64,000 nt of DNA, from assembly GCF_000241345.1 (NCBI RefSeq), contig NZ_BAED01000020.1, positions 248,001-312,000 on the forward strand, in the 5' to 3' direction. Both the position numbers and the translations under genes were made by a program. Below, piece after piece: positions 28,013 to 36,081 of this stretch (the first letter of the stretch is position 1; each line of letters opens with the position of its first letter). This DNA is from Gordonia amarae NBRC 15530. Its GTDB lineage: Bacteria; Actinomycetota; Actinomycetes; Mycobacteriales; Mycobacteriaceae. The notes beneath the pieces were generated by a model. It saw only the letters and a program-made list of their open reading frames with translations, was not told the origin of the DNA and searched no databases.

Positions 28013-28789
28013 ATGAGACTCGACTGGGAGCTGCTCGTCTGCGGCGTCAGAGGACATGAGACATATCGTCCCGACGAGACCTTCCTCGCCGAACGCCTTC
28101 AGGTGGACACCGCCGCGGGCACGAGCTGGCGGTGTCTGCGCTGCGGCAGTTTCGTTCCCGGCGAACCGGCGGGTGGCGGTCCCGCGGACCACGCGCCCGA
28201 GGTCCCGCGCGGTGCGGCGTTGCGCGACCTGGTGATCATGCGCCTGCTGGCGCTGGACAGGCTGGCCCACTTCGTCGTCCTGCTGGCGGCGGGCATCGTC
28301 GTCATCGGGCTGCGGCACAGCCAGGACGCCCTGCGGGATGGGTTCAAACGCGAGATGCCGCTGCTCGAACCCATCGCCCAGCAGCTCGGCTGGAACATCG
28401 ACGACTCCCGGATCGTGCATCTGATCGAGAAATCGTTCACCCTGTCCTCGACCGCGATCGTCCTCATCGGCTGCGCGATCATCGTCTACGCCTCCCTGCA
28501 GGGCATCGAGGCCGTCGGGCTCTGGCTGATCAAGCGCTGGGGTGAGTACTTCTCGGTGATCGTCACCAGCGTGTTCATCCCGGTGGAGATCTACGAACTC
28601 ACCGAGAAGATCTCCGTCTTCAAGATCCTCGTCCTGCTCATCAACCTCGCAGCCGTGGTGTGGCTGGTCTGGAGCAAACGGCTCTTCGGTGCTCGCGGCG
28701 GGGCCGCCGCCTATCACGCCGAACACAGCGCGGAGAGTCTGCTGACCGTCGAACGGGCCGCGTCCGCCGTCCCGGCTGAGAGTTCCTAG
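28013..28789 (+). CDS. DUF2127 membrane protein with N-terminal zinc-ribbon-like segment
   Basis: A protein of 258 residues. The N-terminus has a C/H-rich stretch (VCGVRGHETYRPDE, then WRCLRCGSFVPGEP) that could bind zinc. Four membrane segments follow (HFVVLLAAGIVVIGLRH, STAIVLIGCAIIVYASLQGI, YFSVIVTSVFIPVEIYEL, ILVLLINLAAVVWLVW), matching the DUF2127 family, where ERWGEYF-like sequence (here RWGEYFSV) is conserved. Function is unknown. ATG 28013 is the family-like start. Its TAG stop overlaps the murF stop in opposite strands (ctag at 28786-28789). Confidence 0.8.
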   Translation: MRLDWELLVCGVRGHETYRPDETFLAERLQVDTAAGTSWRCLRCGSFVPGEPAGGGPADHAPEVPRGAALRDLVIMRLLALDRLAHFVVLLAAGIVVIGLRHSQDALRDGFKREMPLLEPIAQQLGWNIDDSRIVHLIEKSFTLSSTAIVLIGCAIIVYASLQGIEAVGLWLIKRWGEYFSVIVTSVFIPVEIYELTEKISVFKILVLLINLAAVVWLVWSKRLFGARGGAAAYHAEHSAESLLTVERAASAVPAESS

Positions 28790-30123
28790 CCCAGCAGCCC
28801 CTGGGCGACGCGCTCGAGAGCGGCCACCCGGCTGCCCTTGACCAGCACCGCATCGCCGTCGGCAAGGTCGGTCAACGCCGCGACAGCCGCGTCGACGTCC
28901 TCGACGTGCCGGGCGCCGTCGCCGTAGGCGGGTGCGGCCACCGCGATCACCTCGACACCCAGATCGACGGCGGTGCGGGTGACGCCGGCGTGGGCGGCGT
29001 CGGAGTCGTCGCCGAGTTCGGCCATCGTGCCCAGCACCGCGATCCGGCGGCCCGCCCGCAGCGTGGCCAGGGAGTTCAGGGCCGCGGTCATCGACGTCGG
29101 GTTGGCGTTGTAGGCGTCGTTGATGACGATGACGCCGCCCGGCGTGGTCGACAGTTCCATCCGCAGCCCCGACAGCGCGGCGGTGCGCAGGCCGAGCGCG
29201 ATCTGCTCGACCGGAACACCCACTCCGCAACCCGCGGCGGCCGCGGCGAGGGCGTTGGGCACCTGGTGTGCGCCGCGCGCGCCGAGCTGGACATCGGCCT
29301 CGCCCCACGGGGTGTGCAGCCGGAACGATGCCCGCAGCTGCGCGTCCAGCGACACGTTCGAGGCGTACACGTCGGCGGTCGGCGAAAGCCCGTAGGTCAG
29401 GACCGGCGCGGAGGTGCGGGACGCCATCGCCGCGACCACCGGCTCGTCGGCGTTGAGCACCGCGAGACCGTCGTCGGGCAGGGCCTCGATCAGCTCGCCC
29501 TTGGCCTGCGAGACGGCCTCCAGTGAACCGAACATCTCCAGGTGCACGGCCTCGACACGGGTGATCACCCCGACCGTCGGGCGGCCGATGCCGCACAGCA
29601 ACTCGATGTGCCCGACGCCGCGCGCACCCATCTCCAGCACCACGGCCTCGGTGCCGTCGGGGGCGTTGACCAGTGTCATCGGCAGTCCGAGCTCATTGTT
29701 GAACGACTTCTCGCTCGCCGCCGTCGGGTACGTCGTGGCAAGCACCCCGGCCAGTAGATCCTTGGTGGAGGTCTTGCCCACCGAACCGGTGACACCGACG
29801 ACCCGGTCGGGCAGCCGGGTGCGGGCCGCACGGCCCAGGTCGGCCAGCGCGAGGGCGGTGTCGGCGACCCGGACGACGGTTGCGCCCGGCACATCGGTGG
29901 TCGCATCGCCAAATACATCTCGTGACGACAGACAGACGGTGGCCCCGGCCTCGACGGCCTTGCCGATGAAGGCGTGGCCGTCGCGTTCGGCCACGATCGG
30001 CACGAACAACTGCCCCGGTTCGACGATGCGGGAGTCGATGGCGACCCCGTCGATCACGGCGCCGGCGTCGCCGACCACCTCACCGTCGGTTGCCTGGGCG
30101 ATCTGTGCTGCCGTGAAACGCAT
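28786..30123 (-). CDS. murF: UDP-N-acetylmuramoyl-tripeptide-D-alanyl-D-alanine ligase
   Basis: A protein of 445 residues. MurF adds D-Ala-D-Ala to UDP-MurNAc-tripeptide, the last cytoplasmic step of peptidoglycan precursor synthesis. The N-terminal substrate domain (GVAIDSRIVEPGQLFVPIV), ATP loop GVTGSVGKTSTKDL at about residue 110, SFNNELGLPMTLV, and VINDAYNANPTSM are all typical. It is outside a division/cell-wall cluster but next to ddl, which makes its substrate; the two are divergent with a toxin-antitoxin pair between. Whether another murF exists elsewhere in the genome cannot be seen here. Confidence 0.93.
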   Translation of the reverse strand: MRFTAAQIAQATDGEVVGDAGAVIDGVAIDSRIVEPGQLFVPIVAERDGHAFIGKAVEAGATVCLSSRDVFGDATTDVPGATVVRVADTALALADLGRAARTRLPDRVVGVTGSVGKTSTKDLLAGVLATTYPTAASEKSFNNELGLPMTLVNAPDGTEAVVLEMGARGVGHIELLCGIGRPTVGVITRVEAVHLEMFGSLEAVSQAKGELIEALPDDGLAVLNADEPVVAAMASRTSAPVLTYGLSPTADVYASNVSLDAQLRASFRLHTPWGEADVQLGARGAHQVPNALAAAAAGCGVGVPVEQIALGLRTAALSGLRMELSTTPGGVIVINDAYNANPTSMTAALNSLATLRAGRRIAVLGTMAELGDDSDAAHAGVTRTAVDLGVEVIAVAAPAYGDGARHVEDVDAAVAALTDLADGDAVLVKGSRVAALERVAQGLLG

Positions 30124-30160
30124 GCCGATCAATGTACTGGGCGGACGTTCGGCACCCGCG

Positions 30161-30562
30161 TCACGGACCGACGCGCATCCCGGCGAGGCGGGCCGCGCGT
30201 AGCAACTCGGAGTCGAAGGACACCATGACGTCCGCTCGGAGTCGGAGTGCCGCAGCCAGGTGCAAGGCGTCGAGCGTGCGGAGACGTCCGGGCACGAGTG
30301 GCGCACTGACGAAGTCGTCCTGTTCTATGGGCACGATATCGATCTCCGCCAGTGTCGAGTCGGCAAGACCGATATCGATCTCCGGTTGACGATTGGCCTG
30401 GCAGTGAACCTCGGTGCGGAGGAGTCTGGACGACAGGATGATGTCGTCGGCTCCGAACAGGTCGAGGTAGCTCCTGACCCGATCGCCGTCGGCGACTGTC
30501 TGTGCGTCGCGCCCGACGACCACCATCCGGAGGAATGCCGATGTGTCGATGTAGGCGATCAC
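30161..30562 (-). CDS. PIN-domain toxin (VapC-like)
   Basis: A protein of 133 residues with the PIN RNase fold: D6 in AYIDTSAF, an acid in LLRTEVHC, and TLDALHLAAALRL with the third acid near residue 97, then MVSFDSELLRAA for the fourth. Such toxins cleave tRNA or rRNA. GTG 30562 begins 18 bases after the antitoxin stop. The pair lies between murF and ddl. Confidence 0.88.
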   Translation of the reverse strand: MIAYIDTSAFLRMVVVGRDAQTVADGDRVRSYLDLFGADDIILSSRLLRTEVHCQANRQPEIDIGLADSTLAEIDIVPIEQDDFVSAPLVPGRLRTLDALHLAAALRLRADVMVSFDSELLRAARLAGMRVGP

Positions 30563-30580
30563 CGGATGAGACCCGCCGCG

Positions 30581-30862
30581 TCACTCATCGAACATCGCGT
30601 CGCGCTGGCCGCGCATCTCGTTGAGGACGTCCAGCGGATCGCGTTCGGCGATTGCGGGTTTGATGGATGAGAAGTTTCTCCTTTGGGTCCCTCGCTGCAC
30701 CTTCCCGGCGGCGAGGAGTTGCTCGTAGGGGGTCAGGGCAGGGGGAGACAGAATCGCCACCACTTTGCCGTGGTTGGTGATTTCAAATGTCTCACCATTG
30801 CTGACCTCTTCGAGGATCTTCGACGAATTGTTGCGGAGTTCGCGGTGTGGGATCGTGCGCAT
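30581..30862 (-). CDS. Phd/YefM-family antitoxin
   Basis: A protein of 93 residues. The N-terminal Phd DNA-binding domain is clear: IPHRELRNNSSKILEEVSNG followed by FEITNHGKVVAILSP. The C-terminal half (RNFSSIKPAIAERDPLDVLN) would wrap the PIN toxin. CAGGAGG stands 5 bases before ATG 30862. Phd-type antitoxins normally repress their own operon, whose promoter should lie between 30863 and the ddl start. Confidence 0.9.
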   Translation of the reverse strand: MRTIPHRELRNNSSKILEEVSNGETFEITNHGKVVAILSPPALTPYEQLLAAGKVQRGTQRRNFSSIKPAIAERDPLDVLNEMRGQRDAMFDE

Positions 30863-30944
30863 GGTTGCCTCCTGAGGACGACTGACGCGTGTAGCAATCG
30901 TAGCAGTTGAATGCGTCTGTTTGGGGGACACTAGGCTGAGCGGC

Positions 30945-32030
30945 ATGGCTTCGCCCCTCCTGCGTCTGGTCGTCCTGTTCGGCGGCGTCTCGGCAGAACA
31001 TGACGTTTCCCGCGTGACCGCGGCCCATGTGCTGGCCGCCGCCGACCGCACCAAGTACGAGCTGGTGCCCGTGGGTATCGGCAAGGACGGCTCGTGGATA
31101 CGCAATGACGACGCGATAGCCGCACTCGCCGGCGGTGCGCCGCTACCGAACGCGCTCGACGTCACCGGTACCGTCGTCGACCCGCTCGTCGTGCTGCAGG
31201 GCGAGGCGGCCGGCCCCACTGCGCCGGTGACCGTTGTCCTCCCGCTGCTGCACGGGCCGCACGGCGAGGACGGCACCGTGCAGGGTCTGCTCGAACTGTT
31301 CAAGCTGCCGTACGTCGGTTCGGGGGTGCTCGCGTCGGCGGTGTGCATGGACAAGGCGATGGCCAAGCGCGTCACCGAGCAGGCCGGTATCCCGCAGTGC
31401 CGGTGGATCGAATTCCGCGACGGTATCGACGACGCCCGCGAGATCGTCGGCAAGGCCATCGAGACTCTCGGCCTGCCGGTGTTCGTCAAGCCCGCCAACC
31501 TCGGGTCGTCCGTGGGAATCAGCAAGGCGCACAACGAGTCCGAACTCGACAAGGCGATCGACGTGGCGTTGCGCTACGACGGCACCATCGTCATCGAGGA
31601 GGGGGTGACCGCCCGCGAGATCGAGGTGGCCGTTCTCGGCAACACCGCCCCGGAGACGTCGGTGCCCGGCGAGATCCTGCCCGGCAGCGAGTTCTACGAC
31701 TACGAGGACAAATACGTCACCGGCGCCGCCAAGCTGGCAATCCCCGCCGACCTGCCCGCCGACGAGATCGCGAAGGTCCGTGAGCTGGCCGTCGACTCGT
31801 TCCTCGCGTTGCGCTGCGCCGGGCTGGCCCGCGTCGACTTCTTCTACGAGGAGAACGGCCGCGGCTGGCTGCTCAACGAGATCAACACGATTCCCGGTTT
31901 CACCCCCGGCTCGATGTACCCGAAACTGTGGGACGCGGCGGGCCTGGGCTACGCCGACCTCATCGACCGCCTCGTCGTCCTGGCGATCGAGAACCATCGC
32001 CGCCGGGTGGGGTTCTCCACCGAACACTGA
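30945..32030 (+). CDS. ddl: D-alanine-D-alanine ligase
   Basis: A protein of 361 residues, ATP-grasp enzyme that joins two D-Ala for MurF. Family motifs are LFGGVSAEHDVSRVTA, LLHGPHGEDGTVQGLLEL, YVGSGVLASAVCMDKAMAK, FVKPANLGSSVGISKAHN and NEINTIPGFTPGSMYPKLW, with all ATP and metal ligands in place. The lid sequence keeps the D-Ala (not D-Lac) type Y/F pattern as far as I can judge (FYDYEDKYV). It starts at ATG 30945, 82 bases from the divergent antitoxin start. Confidence 0.95.
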   Translation: MASPLLRLVVLFGGVSAEHDVSRVTAAHVLAAADRTKYELVPVGIGKDGSWIRNDDAIAALAGGAPLPNALDVTGTVVDPLVVLQGEAAGPTAPVTVVLPLLHGPHGEDGTVQGLLELFKLPYVGSGVLASAVCMDKAMAKRVTEQAGIPQCRWIEFRDGIDDAREIVGKAIETLGLPVFVKPANLGSSVGISKAHNESELDKAIDVALRYDGTIVIEEGVTAREIEVAVLGNTAPETSVPGEILPGSEFYDYEDKYVTGAAKLAIPADLPADEIAKVRELAVDSFLALRCAGLARVDFFYEENGRGWLLNEINTIPGFTPGSMYPKLWDAAGLGYADLIDRLVVLAIENHRRRVGFSTEH

Positions 32031-32040
32031 TCGCGTGTCG

Positions 32041-32598
32041 TCAGGGGCGTAACCCCCGCAGGTAGACGTCGATCAGCCAGGCCGTGTGGGTGTCGCAGTC
32101 GGCCTCGGGCTGTTCGGAGAGCGGCCGGGTGATGGATGCGATGCCCAGCTGAAAGTTCTTGGCGGACACATCGTCTCGCACGAGTCCGGCCTTCTTGGCG
32201 CGGGCGAGCAGGGTCTGCTGGGTGGCCAGCACCCCCTCGCGCAGCGGTGCGACGTAGTCCGGAGCGCCGGTGCCGCCGAACTTCTCGGCCAGCGCGGGGA
32301 TGATCGTGCCCGGCCGGATCGCGGCGAGGGCGTGCACGAAGTCGTGCCAGCCCTGCTCGGGGTCCTCCTCGATCCTGGCCAGATACTCCCGCTCGACGGC
32401 CTGGAAGCAGCCGGCGATGTCCTCGACGACGGCGCGGATCAGGTCGTCGCGGGTGGGGAAGTTGCGGTAGAGCGTCGCGATCCCGATGCCCGCGGCCTCG
32501 GCGACCGCCGAGAGCGGTACGTCCACGCCGCGTCCGGAGAACAGCGTTCGCGCGGCGTCGACGATGGCCGCACGGTTGGCACGTGCGTCAGATCTCAT
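32041..32598 (-). CDS. TetR-family transcriptional regulator
   Basis: A protein of 185 residues. The helix-turn-helix is VPLSAVAEAAGIGIATLYRN at about 26-45. The C-terminal domain carries the SBI_00515-like pattern common in mycobacterial regulators of short-chain dehydrogenases (EDPEQGWHDFVHAL). It is divergent from the nitroreductase-SDR pair, 109 bases away, so it likely represses them. A GGAGG-GAAAT-CCTCC dyad lies at about 32658-32672 in the gap. Confidence 0.88.
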   Translation of the reverse strand: MRSDARANRAAIVDAARTLFSGRGVDVPLSAVAEAAGIGIATLYRNFPTRDDLIRAVVEDIAGCFQAVEREYLARIEEDPEQGWHDFVHALAAIRPGTIIPALAEKFGGTGAPDYVAPLREGVLATQQTLLARAKKAGLVRDDVSAKNFQLGIASITRPLSEQPEADCDTHTAWLIDVYLRGLRP

Positions 32599-32707
32599 CG
32601 CGCTCTCCCATCCAGAACTTGCGGTTTGCTAAACGGAAGATTACTCTCCACTTGTACCGGAGGGAAATCCTCCACCTAATCGATGGCATTACGGAAGGCG
32701 GGTTGGC

Positions 32708-33073
32708 ATGAGTGCGAACCAGGGGGCGTCCACACCGAAGCTGGGCAACCGGATCATGATGTCGCTGCTGGGAGCGCCCGTCGTCGGCGGCGTGCTGGGC
32801 AAAGGCCTGACCGTCCTCACCTTCACCGGACGGAAAACGGGTCGCAGCTACCGCACGCCGGTCGGCTACAAGCGCACCGGCGCCGACACCATTCTTCTGC
32901 AATCCAAGTTCGGCACCGACGGCAAGACCTGGTGGCGCAACTTCACCGGAACCGGCGCGCCTGTCAGCGTGCTGGTCGACGGAATCACCCGCGCCGGCCA
33001 TGCCGTCGCGATCAAGGACGGCGACGTCGTCAACGTCAGCGTCACCCTCACCAACGAAGGAGCATCCCGATGA
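32708..33073 (+). CDS. F420-type deazaflavin-dependent nitroreductase (DUF385)
   Basis: A protein of 121 residues in the split-barrel family that includes Ddn. Characteristic segments are VLTFTGRKTGRSYRTPV at about 40-56 and WWRNFTGTGAPVSVLVDG at about 80-97, which hold the F420 phosphate and ring contacts in the family. These proteins reduce quinones or nitro compounds in mycolic-acid actinobacteria. The stop overlaps the SDR gene start (ATGA), so they are translationally coupled. Confidence 0.87.
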   Translation: MSANQGASTPKLGNRIMMSLLGAPVVGGVLGKGLTVLTFTGRKTGRSYRTPVGYKRTGADTILLQSKFGTDGKTWWRNFTGTGAPVSVLVDGITRAGHAVAIKDGDVVNVSVTLTNEGASR

Positions 33074-33999
33074 CCTGGGATCCCACACAGATCGGCGACC
33101 TGCGCGGCCGCACCTACCTCATCACCGGCGCCAACGGCGGCATCGGCTACTTCGCCGCCGACCAACTGCTGCGCGCCGGGGCCGACGTGATCGTCGCCGG
33201 CCGCAACCCGGCCAAGCTCGACGACGCCATCTCGGCGCTCAGCGCGTCGGCGAAGGTGCCAGCCGCCGGAATCGGGAAGCTGCGCATCGACACCAGCTCG
33301 ATCGAGTCGTCGACGAAGGCGGCCGCCGAGATCACCGGCCGGGGAATCGAACTCGACGGACTTATCCTCAACGCGGGCCTGGTACACGGACCCAAGACCC
33401 GCACCGTTACCCCCGAGGGTCACGAATTGTTCTTCGCGACAAACATTCTCGGCCACTTTGCCTTTGTCGGGTCGATCCTGGATTCGCTCACCGGTGCCGC
33501 GCCGCACATCGTGTGGCTGGGCAGCTCCACCGCCATCAAGGGGGAGTACTCCTTCACCGATCCCGAATTGGCAGACGCCGCAGCTGAATACAAGCCGATG
33601 AAGGTGTACGCCCACTCCAAGGCCGCCACCACGATGGTCGGCGCCGAAGCCGCCCGGCGGTTCGCCAAGGCCGGCTCCCCGATCGCCAGCGTGATCGCCC
33701 ACCCCGGCTACGCCCTCGGTGGCCGCGGCCCGGTCGTGCCCGGCATCAACGAACCCACCCTCAAGGAACGGATCGTCGACACCCTGCAGGCCCCGTTCAG
33801 CCAGACCAAGGAACTCGGCGCCCACGCGCTCGTCCGCGCGGCGGTCGACCCGCAGGTGACCGGCGGCGAGTTTGTCGGCCCCAAGGGATACAAGGGTCCC
33901 ACCCAGATCGGTGAGGCACCGAGGTACGCCACCGACCAGGCCGCCGCCGACCGGCTGTGGGACTACCTGGAGAAGGCCACCGGCGTCATCTGGCCGTAG
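33070..33999 (+). CDS. short-chain dehydrogenase/reductase
   Basis: A protein of 309 residues. The cofactor loop TGANGGIGYF, the NAG-type ILNAGLVHGP, and the catalytic set (GSST serine, Y and K in VYAHSKAA) are present. The extended C-terminal part (HPGYALGGRGP onward) matches the retinol-dehydrogenase/protochlorophyllide-reductase-like SDRs. The substrate is unknown. It is translationally coupled to the F420-type reductase, which suggests a shared redox pathway controlled by the divergent TetR. Confidence 0.9.
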   Translation: MTWDPTQIGDLRGRTYLITGANGGIGYFAADQLLRAGADVIVAGRNPAKLDDAISALSASAKVPAAGIGKLRIDTSSIESSTKAAAEITGRGIELDGLILNAGLVHGPKTRTVTPEGHELFFATNILGHFAFVGSILDSLTGAAPHIVWLGSSTAIKGEYSFTDPELADAAAEYKPMKVYAHSKAATTMVGAEAARRFAKAGSPIASVIAHPGYALGGRGPVVPGINEPTLKERIVDTLQAPFSQTKELGAHALVRAAVDPQVTGGEFVGPKGYKGPTQIGEAPRYATDQAAADRLWDYLEKATGVIWP

Positions 34000-34030
34000 T
34001 CCGCGGGCTCCCCACGGCTACAGTTGAACC

Positions 34031-34684
34031 ATGTCCGTCCCCCACGGCGACCGCCCCGACCTCCCCGAATTCATGACGTGGGAGGACCTGGGCGAGCTGC
34101 CTGAGGAGGTCGCCGCACAGGTGGAATTGTGGGACGGCAGGGTCGTGTGGATGCGCCGGGGTCCTGCCGAGCACCAGACCTTCACCAACCGGATCTGGGC
34201 GGCGTTGGAGCAGTGCGTTCGCACCGACCGTACGGACAATCCGCAGCGGTGTCTTCGGGTCACCACCGAAACCAACGTGTTCCTGGGAGCCGACGGCAAG
34301 AACGACTTCCTCACCCCGGATTTCCTCGTGCACCGTTGCCTCGACAAGCCGTACCAAGATCTGCGCGCCGCCGATGTCGTGCTGGTCGGCGAGGTTCTGT
34401 CCCCAGGAAACTCCCAGACCGACATGGAAGCCAAGAAAGCGCGCTACGCGTCGGCTGGGATTCCCTGGTACTGGGAGGCGGCGCTGGATCGTTCGGCCAG
34501 CGCGATCGCCTCGATCCGTGCTTACGGTCTCGATTCAGCCCCCGGCCCGCTGCCCGACGGGGTGCGTCCACTGTGGCAAGCCAACTACCTGCTCGCCGGC
34601 GAATGGACCCCGGCGGACGCCGGCGGTATCCGCATCGAGGCACCGTTCCTGATCACCGTCGACTGGGACGAACTGGCGTACTGA
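34031..34684 (+). CDS. Uma2-family (DUF820) putative restriction-fold nuclease
   Basis: A protein of 217 residues. The Uma2/DUF820 family has a PD-(D/E)XK fold. Visible motifs are MRRGPAEHQTFTNRIWAAL at about 42-60, FLTPDFLVHR with the metal-binding aspartate, and LVGEVLSPGNSQTDMEAK then KARYASAGIPWYW with the E-x-K-like pair. No biochemical role is established for most members; the family is expanded in cyanobacteria and some actinobacteria. It stands alone with its own start ATG 34031 and no partner gene. Confidence 0.82.
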   Translation: MSVPHGDRPDLPEFMTWEDLGELPEEVAAQVELWDGRVVWMRRGPAEHQTFTNRIWAALEQCVRTDRTDNPQRCLRVTTETNVFLGADGKNDFLTPDFLVHRCLDKPYQDLRAADVVLVGEVLSPGNSQTDMEAKKARYASAGIPWYWEAALDRSASAIASIRAYGLDSAPGPLPDGVRPLWQANYLLAGEWTPADAGGIRIEAPFLITVDWDELAY

Positions 34685-34724
34685 GATCAGCGGTACCGGG
34701 GTCGCGATCGCATATTGTTCCGGC

Positions 34725-35246
34725 ATGAGCGTGATCGTGCGGACAGCCATCCGCGCCGATGCTTGGGCGATCGCCCGCGTCCGTGTCGACGCGTGGCGGG
34801 TCGCCTACAGGGGGCTTATCGCCGACGCCGTCCTGGACGGCATGGACGCCGAGCGCGAGGGCAGGGTGCGCACGGACCGGTGGAGCGAGCGCATGGCAGA
34901 CAATCGGAACCGCCAGTTCGTGGCCGTGGACGGCGACGAGATCGTCGGCTGGGCCGCGGTCGGACCCGGAACCGACGACGACCGCCCGGGCAGCGGCGAA
35001 CTGCACGCGATGTATGCCCTGCCCGGTGTGTGGTCGCGCGGCGTAGGGCACGCGCTCATGTGTGCCGCCGAGCAGGCATTGCGTGAGGCAGGCTTCGTCA
35101 CCGCCCACCTATGGGTGCTCGACGGCAACGAGCGGGCCGCATCCTTCTACGAGCGCCACGGCTGGCACGAAGACGGTGCCGAGAAAGTCGACACCGGCTT
35201 CGTCGCCGACTCACTGCACGAACGTCGCCGCGTCCGAGAGCTCTGA
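34725..35246 (+). CDS. GNAT-family N-acetyltransferase
   Basis: A protein of 173 residues. The acetyl-CoA loop is degenerate (GVWSRGVGHALMCAAEQ at about 107-123, R/Q-x-x-G-x-G/A type), preceded by ELHAMYALPG and followed by AHLWVLDGNERAASFYER and HGWHEDG, the typical end of RimI-like GNATs. The substrate is not predictable. The N-terminal RTAIRADAWAIARVRVDAWR is common in actinobacterial members. Confidence 0.88.
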   Translation: MSVIVRTAIRADAWAIARVRVDAWRVAYRGLIADAVLDGMDAEREGRVRTDRWSERMADNRNRQFVAVDGDEIVGWAAVGPGTDDDRPGSGELHAMYALPGVWSRGVGHALMCAAEQALREAGFVTAHLWVLDGNERAASFYERHGWHEDGAEKVDTGFVADSLHERRRVREL

Positions 35247-35267
35247 TGCTCCATATCCGGGTGGCAG

Positions 35268-36038
35268 TTACGACTGGGCCTCCGCATTCGCGACGATGAT
35301 GTCGTGGACGAACTGGGTGAGTCCGGGTTCGATGTCGTCGTAGTGCTTGGTGAAGCGGGGATCGGCGACGTACATCTCGGCCAGGCAGACCTGCATGTCG
35401 TGGCCGCAGTCGTAGAAGCGGTCGATGGATGCGCGGTGCTGTTCGGCCAGGGAGTTCGCTTCGGCCGAGCCTGGTTGCACGCCGCGGCGGAGGCCGTCAG
35501 CGAGGGCCGACTCGAGCACGTCGGTGTCGGCCTTGATCGCGATCCAGTCGTCCTTGGTGAACTTCGCGGAGCGCTCCTGGCTCTGTTTCCAGGCGTCGGT
35601 GTCGCCCCAGCGTTCCTGGGCCTCGTCCTGATAGTTGTTGCCGGTCCAGTCGTCGCCGAAGATCTCGGCCTGCTCGGCGGCGGTCAGCTGGATGCCCTGG
35701 CTCTTCTTACTCATCATTTCCTCCACAGCGGCGACCATCCGGTGCAAGCGATCGATCCGGTCTTCGAGCAGCGTGCGTTGCTGCTTCAGATGCGCGAGGG
35801 CATCGGCGTCCGGATCGTCGAGCAGGGTCGCGATCTGCTCAAGAGAAAAACCCAGCTCCCGGTAGGTGAGTACCTGATGCAGACGTTCGACGTCGGCATC
35901 GGAGTACACCCGGTATCCGGCGGATGTGCGCCCCGAGGGCACCACCAACGCGATGTCGTCGTAGTGGTGCAACGTCCGCACGCTCACCCCGGTCAGCCGC
36001 GCGATGCGGCCTACCGTCAGGGGCTTGTTCTCGCTCAC
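35268..36038 (-). CDS. MerR-family regulator with TipAS-like drug-sensing domain
   Basis: A protein of 256 residues. N-terminal MerR winged helix: TVGRIARLTGVSVRTLHHYD, then SGRTSAGYRVYSDADVERL. A coiled-coil (LLEDRIDRLHRMVAAVEEMM) leads to a TipAS domain: EIFGDDWTGNNYQDEAQERW, AEQHRASIDRFYDCGHDMQV and MYVADPRFTKHYDDIEPG. TipAL binds thiopeptide antibiotics and activates transcription; the ligand here is unknown. GTG start at 36038. An imperfect dyad overlapping a TTGACC -35-like element lies just upstream, as in autoregulated MerR genes. Confidence 0.93.
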   Translation of the reverse strand: MSENKPLTVGRIARLTGVSVRTLHHYDDIALVVPSGRTSAGYRVYSDADVERLHQVLTYRELGFSLEQIATLLDDPDADALAHLKQQRTLLEDRIDRLHRMVAAVEEMMSKKSQGIQLTAAEQAEIFGDDWTGNNYQDEAQERWGDTDAWKQSQERSAKFTKDDWIAIKADTDVLESALADGLRRGVQPGSAEANSLAEQHRASIDRFYDCGHDMQVCLAEMYVADPRFTKHYDDIEPGLTQFVHDIIVANAEAQS

Positions 36039-36049
36039 AAGACCACCCT

Positions 36050-36075
36050 GAACCGTGACGTCGCGTGAGGGTCAA
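36050..36075 (-). promoter_or_regulatory. putative MerR-type operator/promoter
   Basis: On the minus strand TTGACCCTCACG is followed by CGTCACGGTTC, an imperfect dyad (9 of 11 bases symmetric) immediately upstream of the MerR start at 36038. TTGACC could be the -35. The same shape (TTGACCCTCACG plus inverted arm) is familiar from MerR-family promoters. Confidence 0.45.
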
Positions 36076-36081
36076 GCGCGA

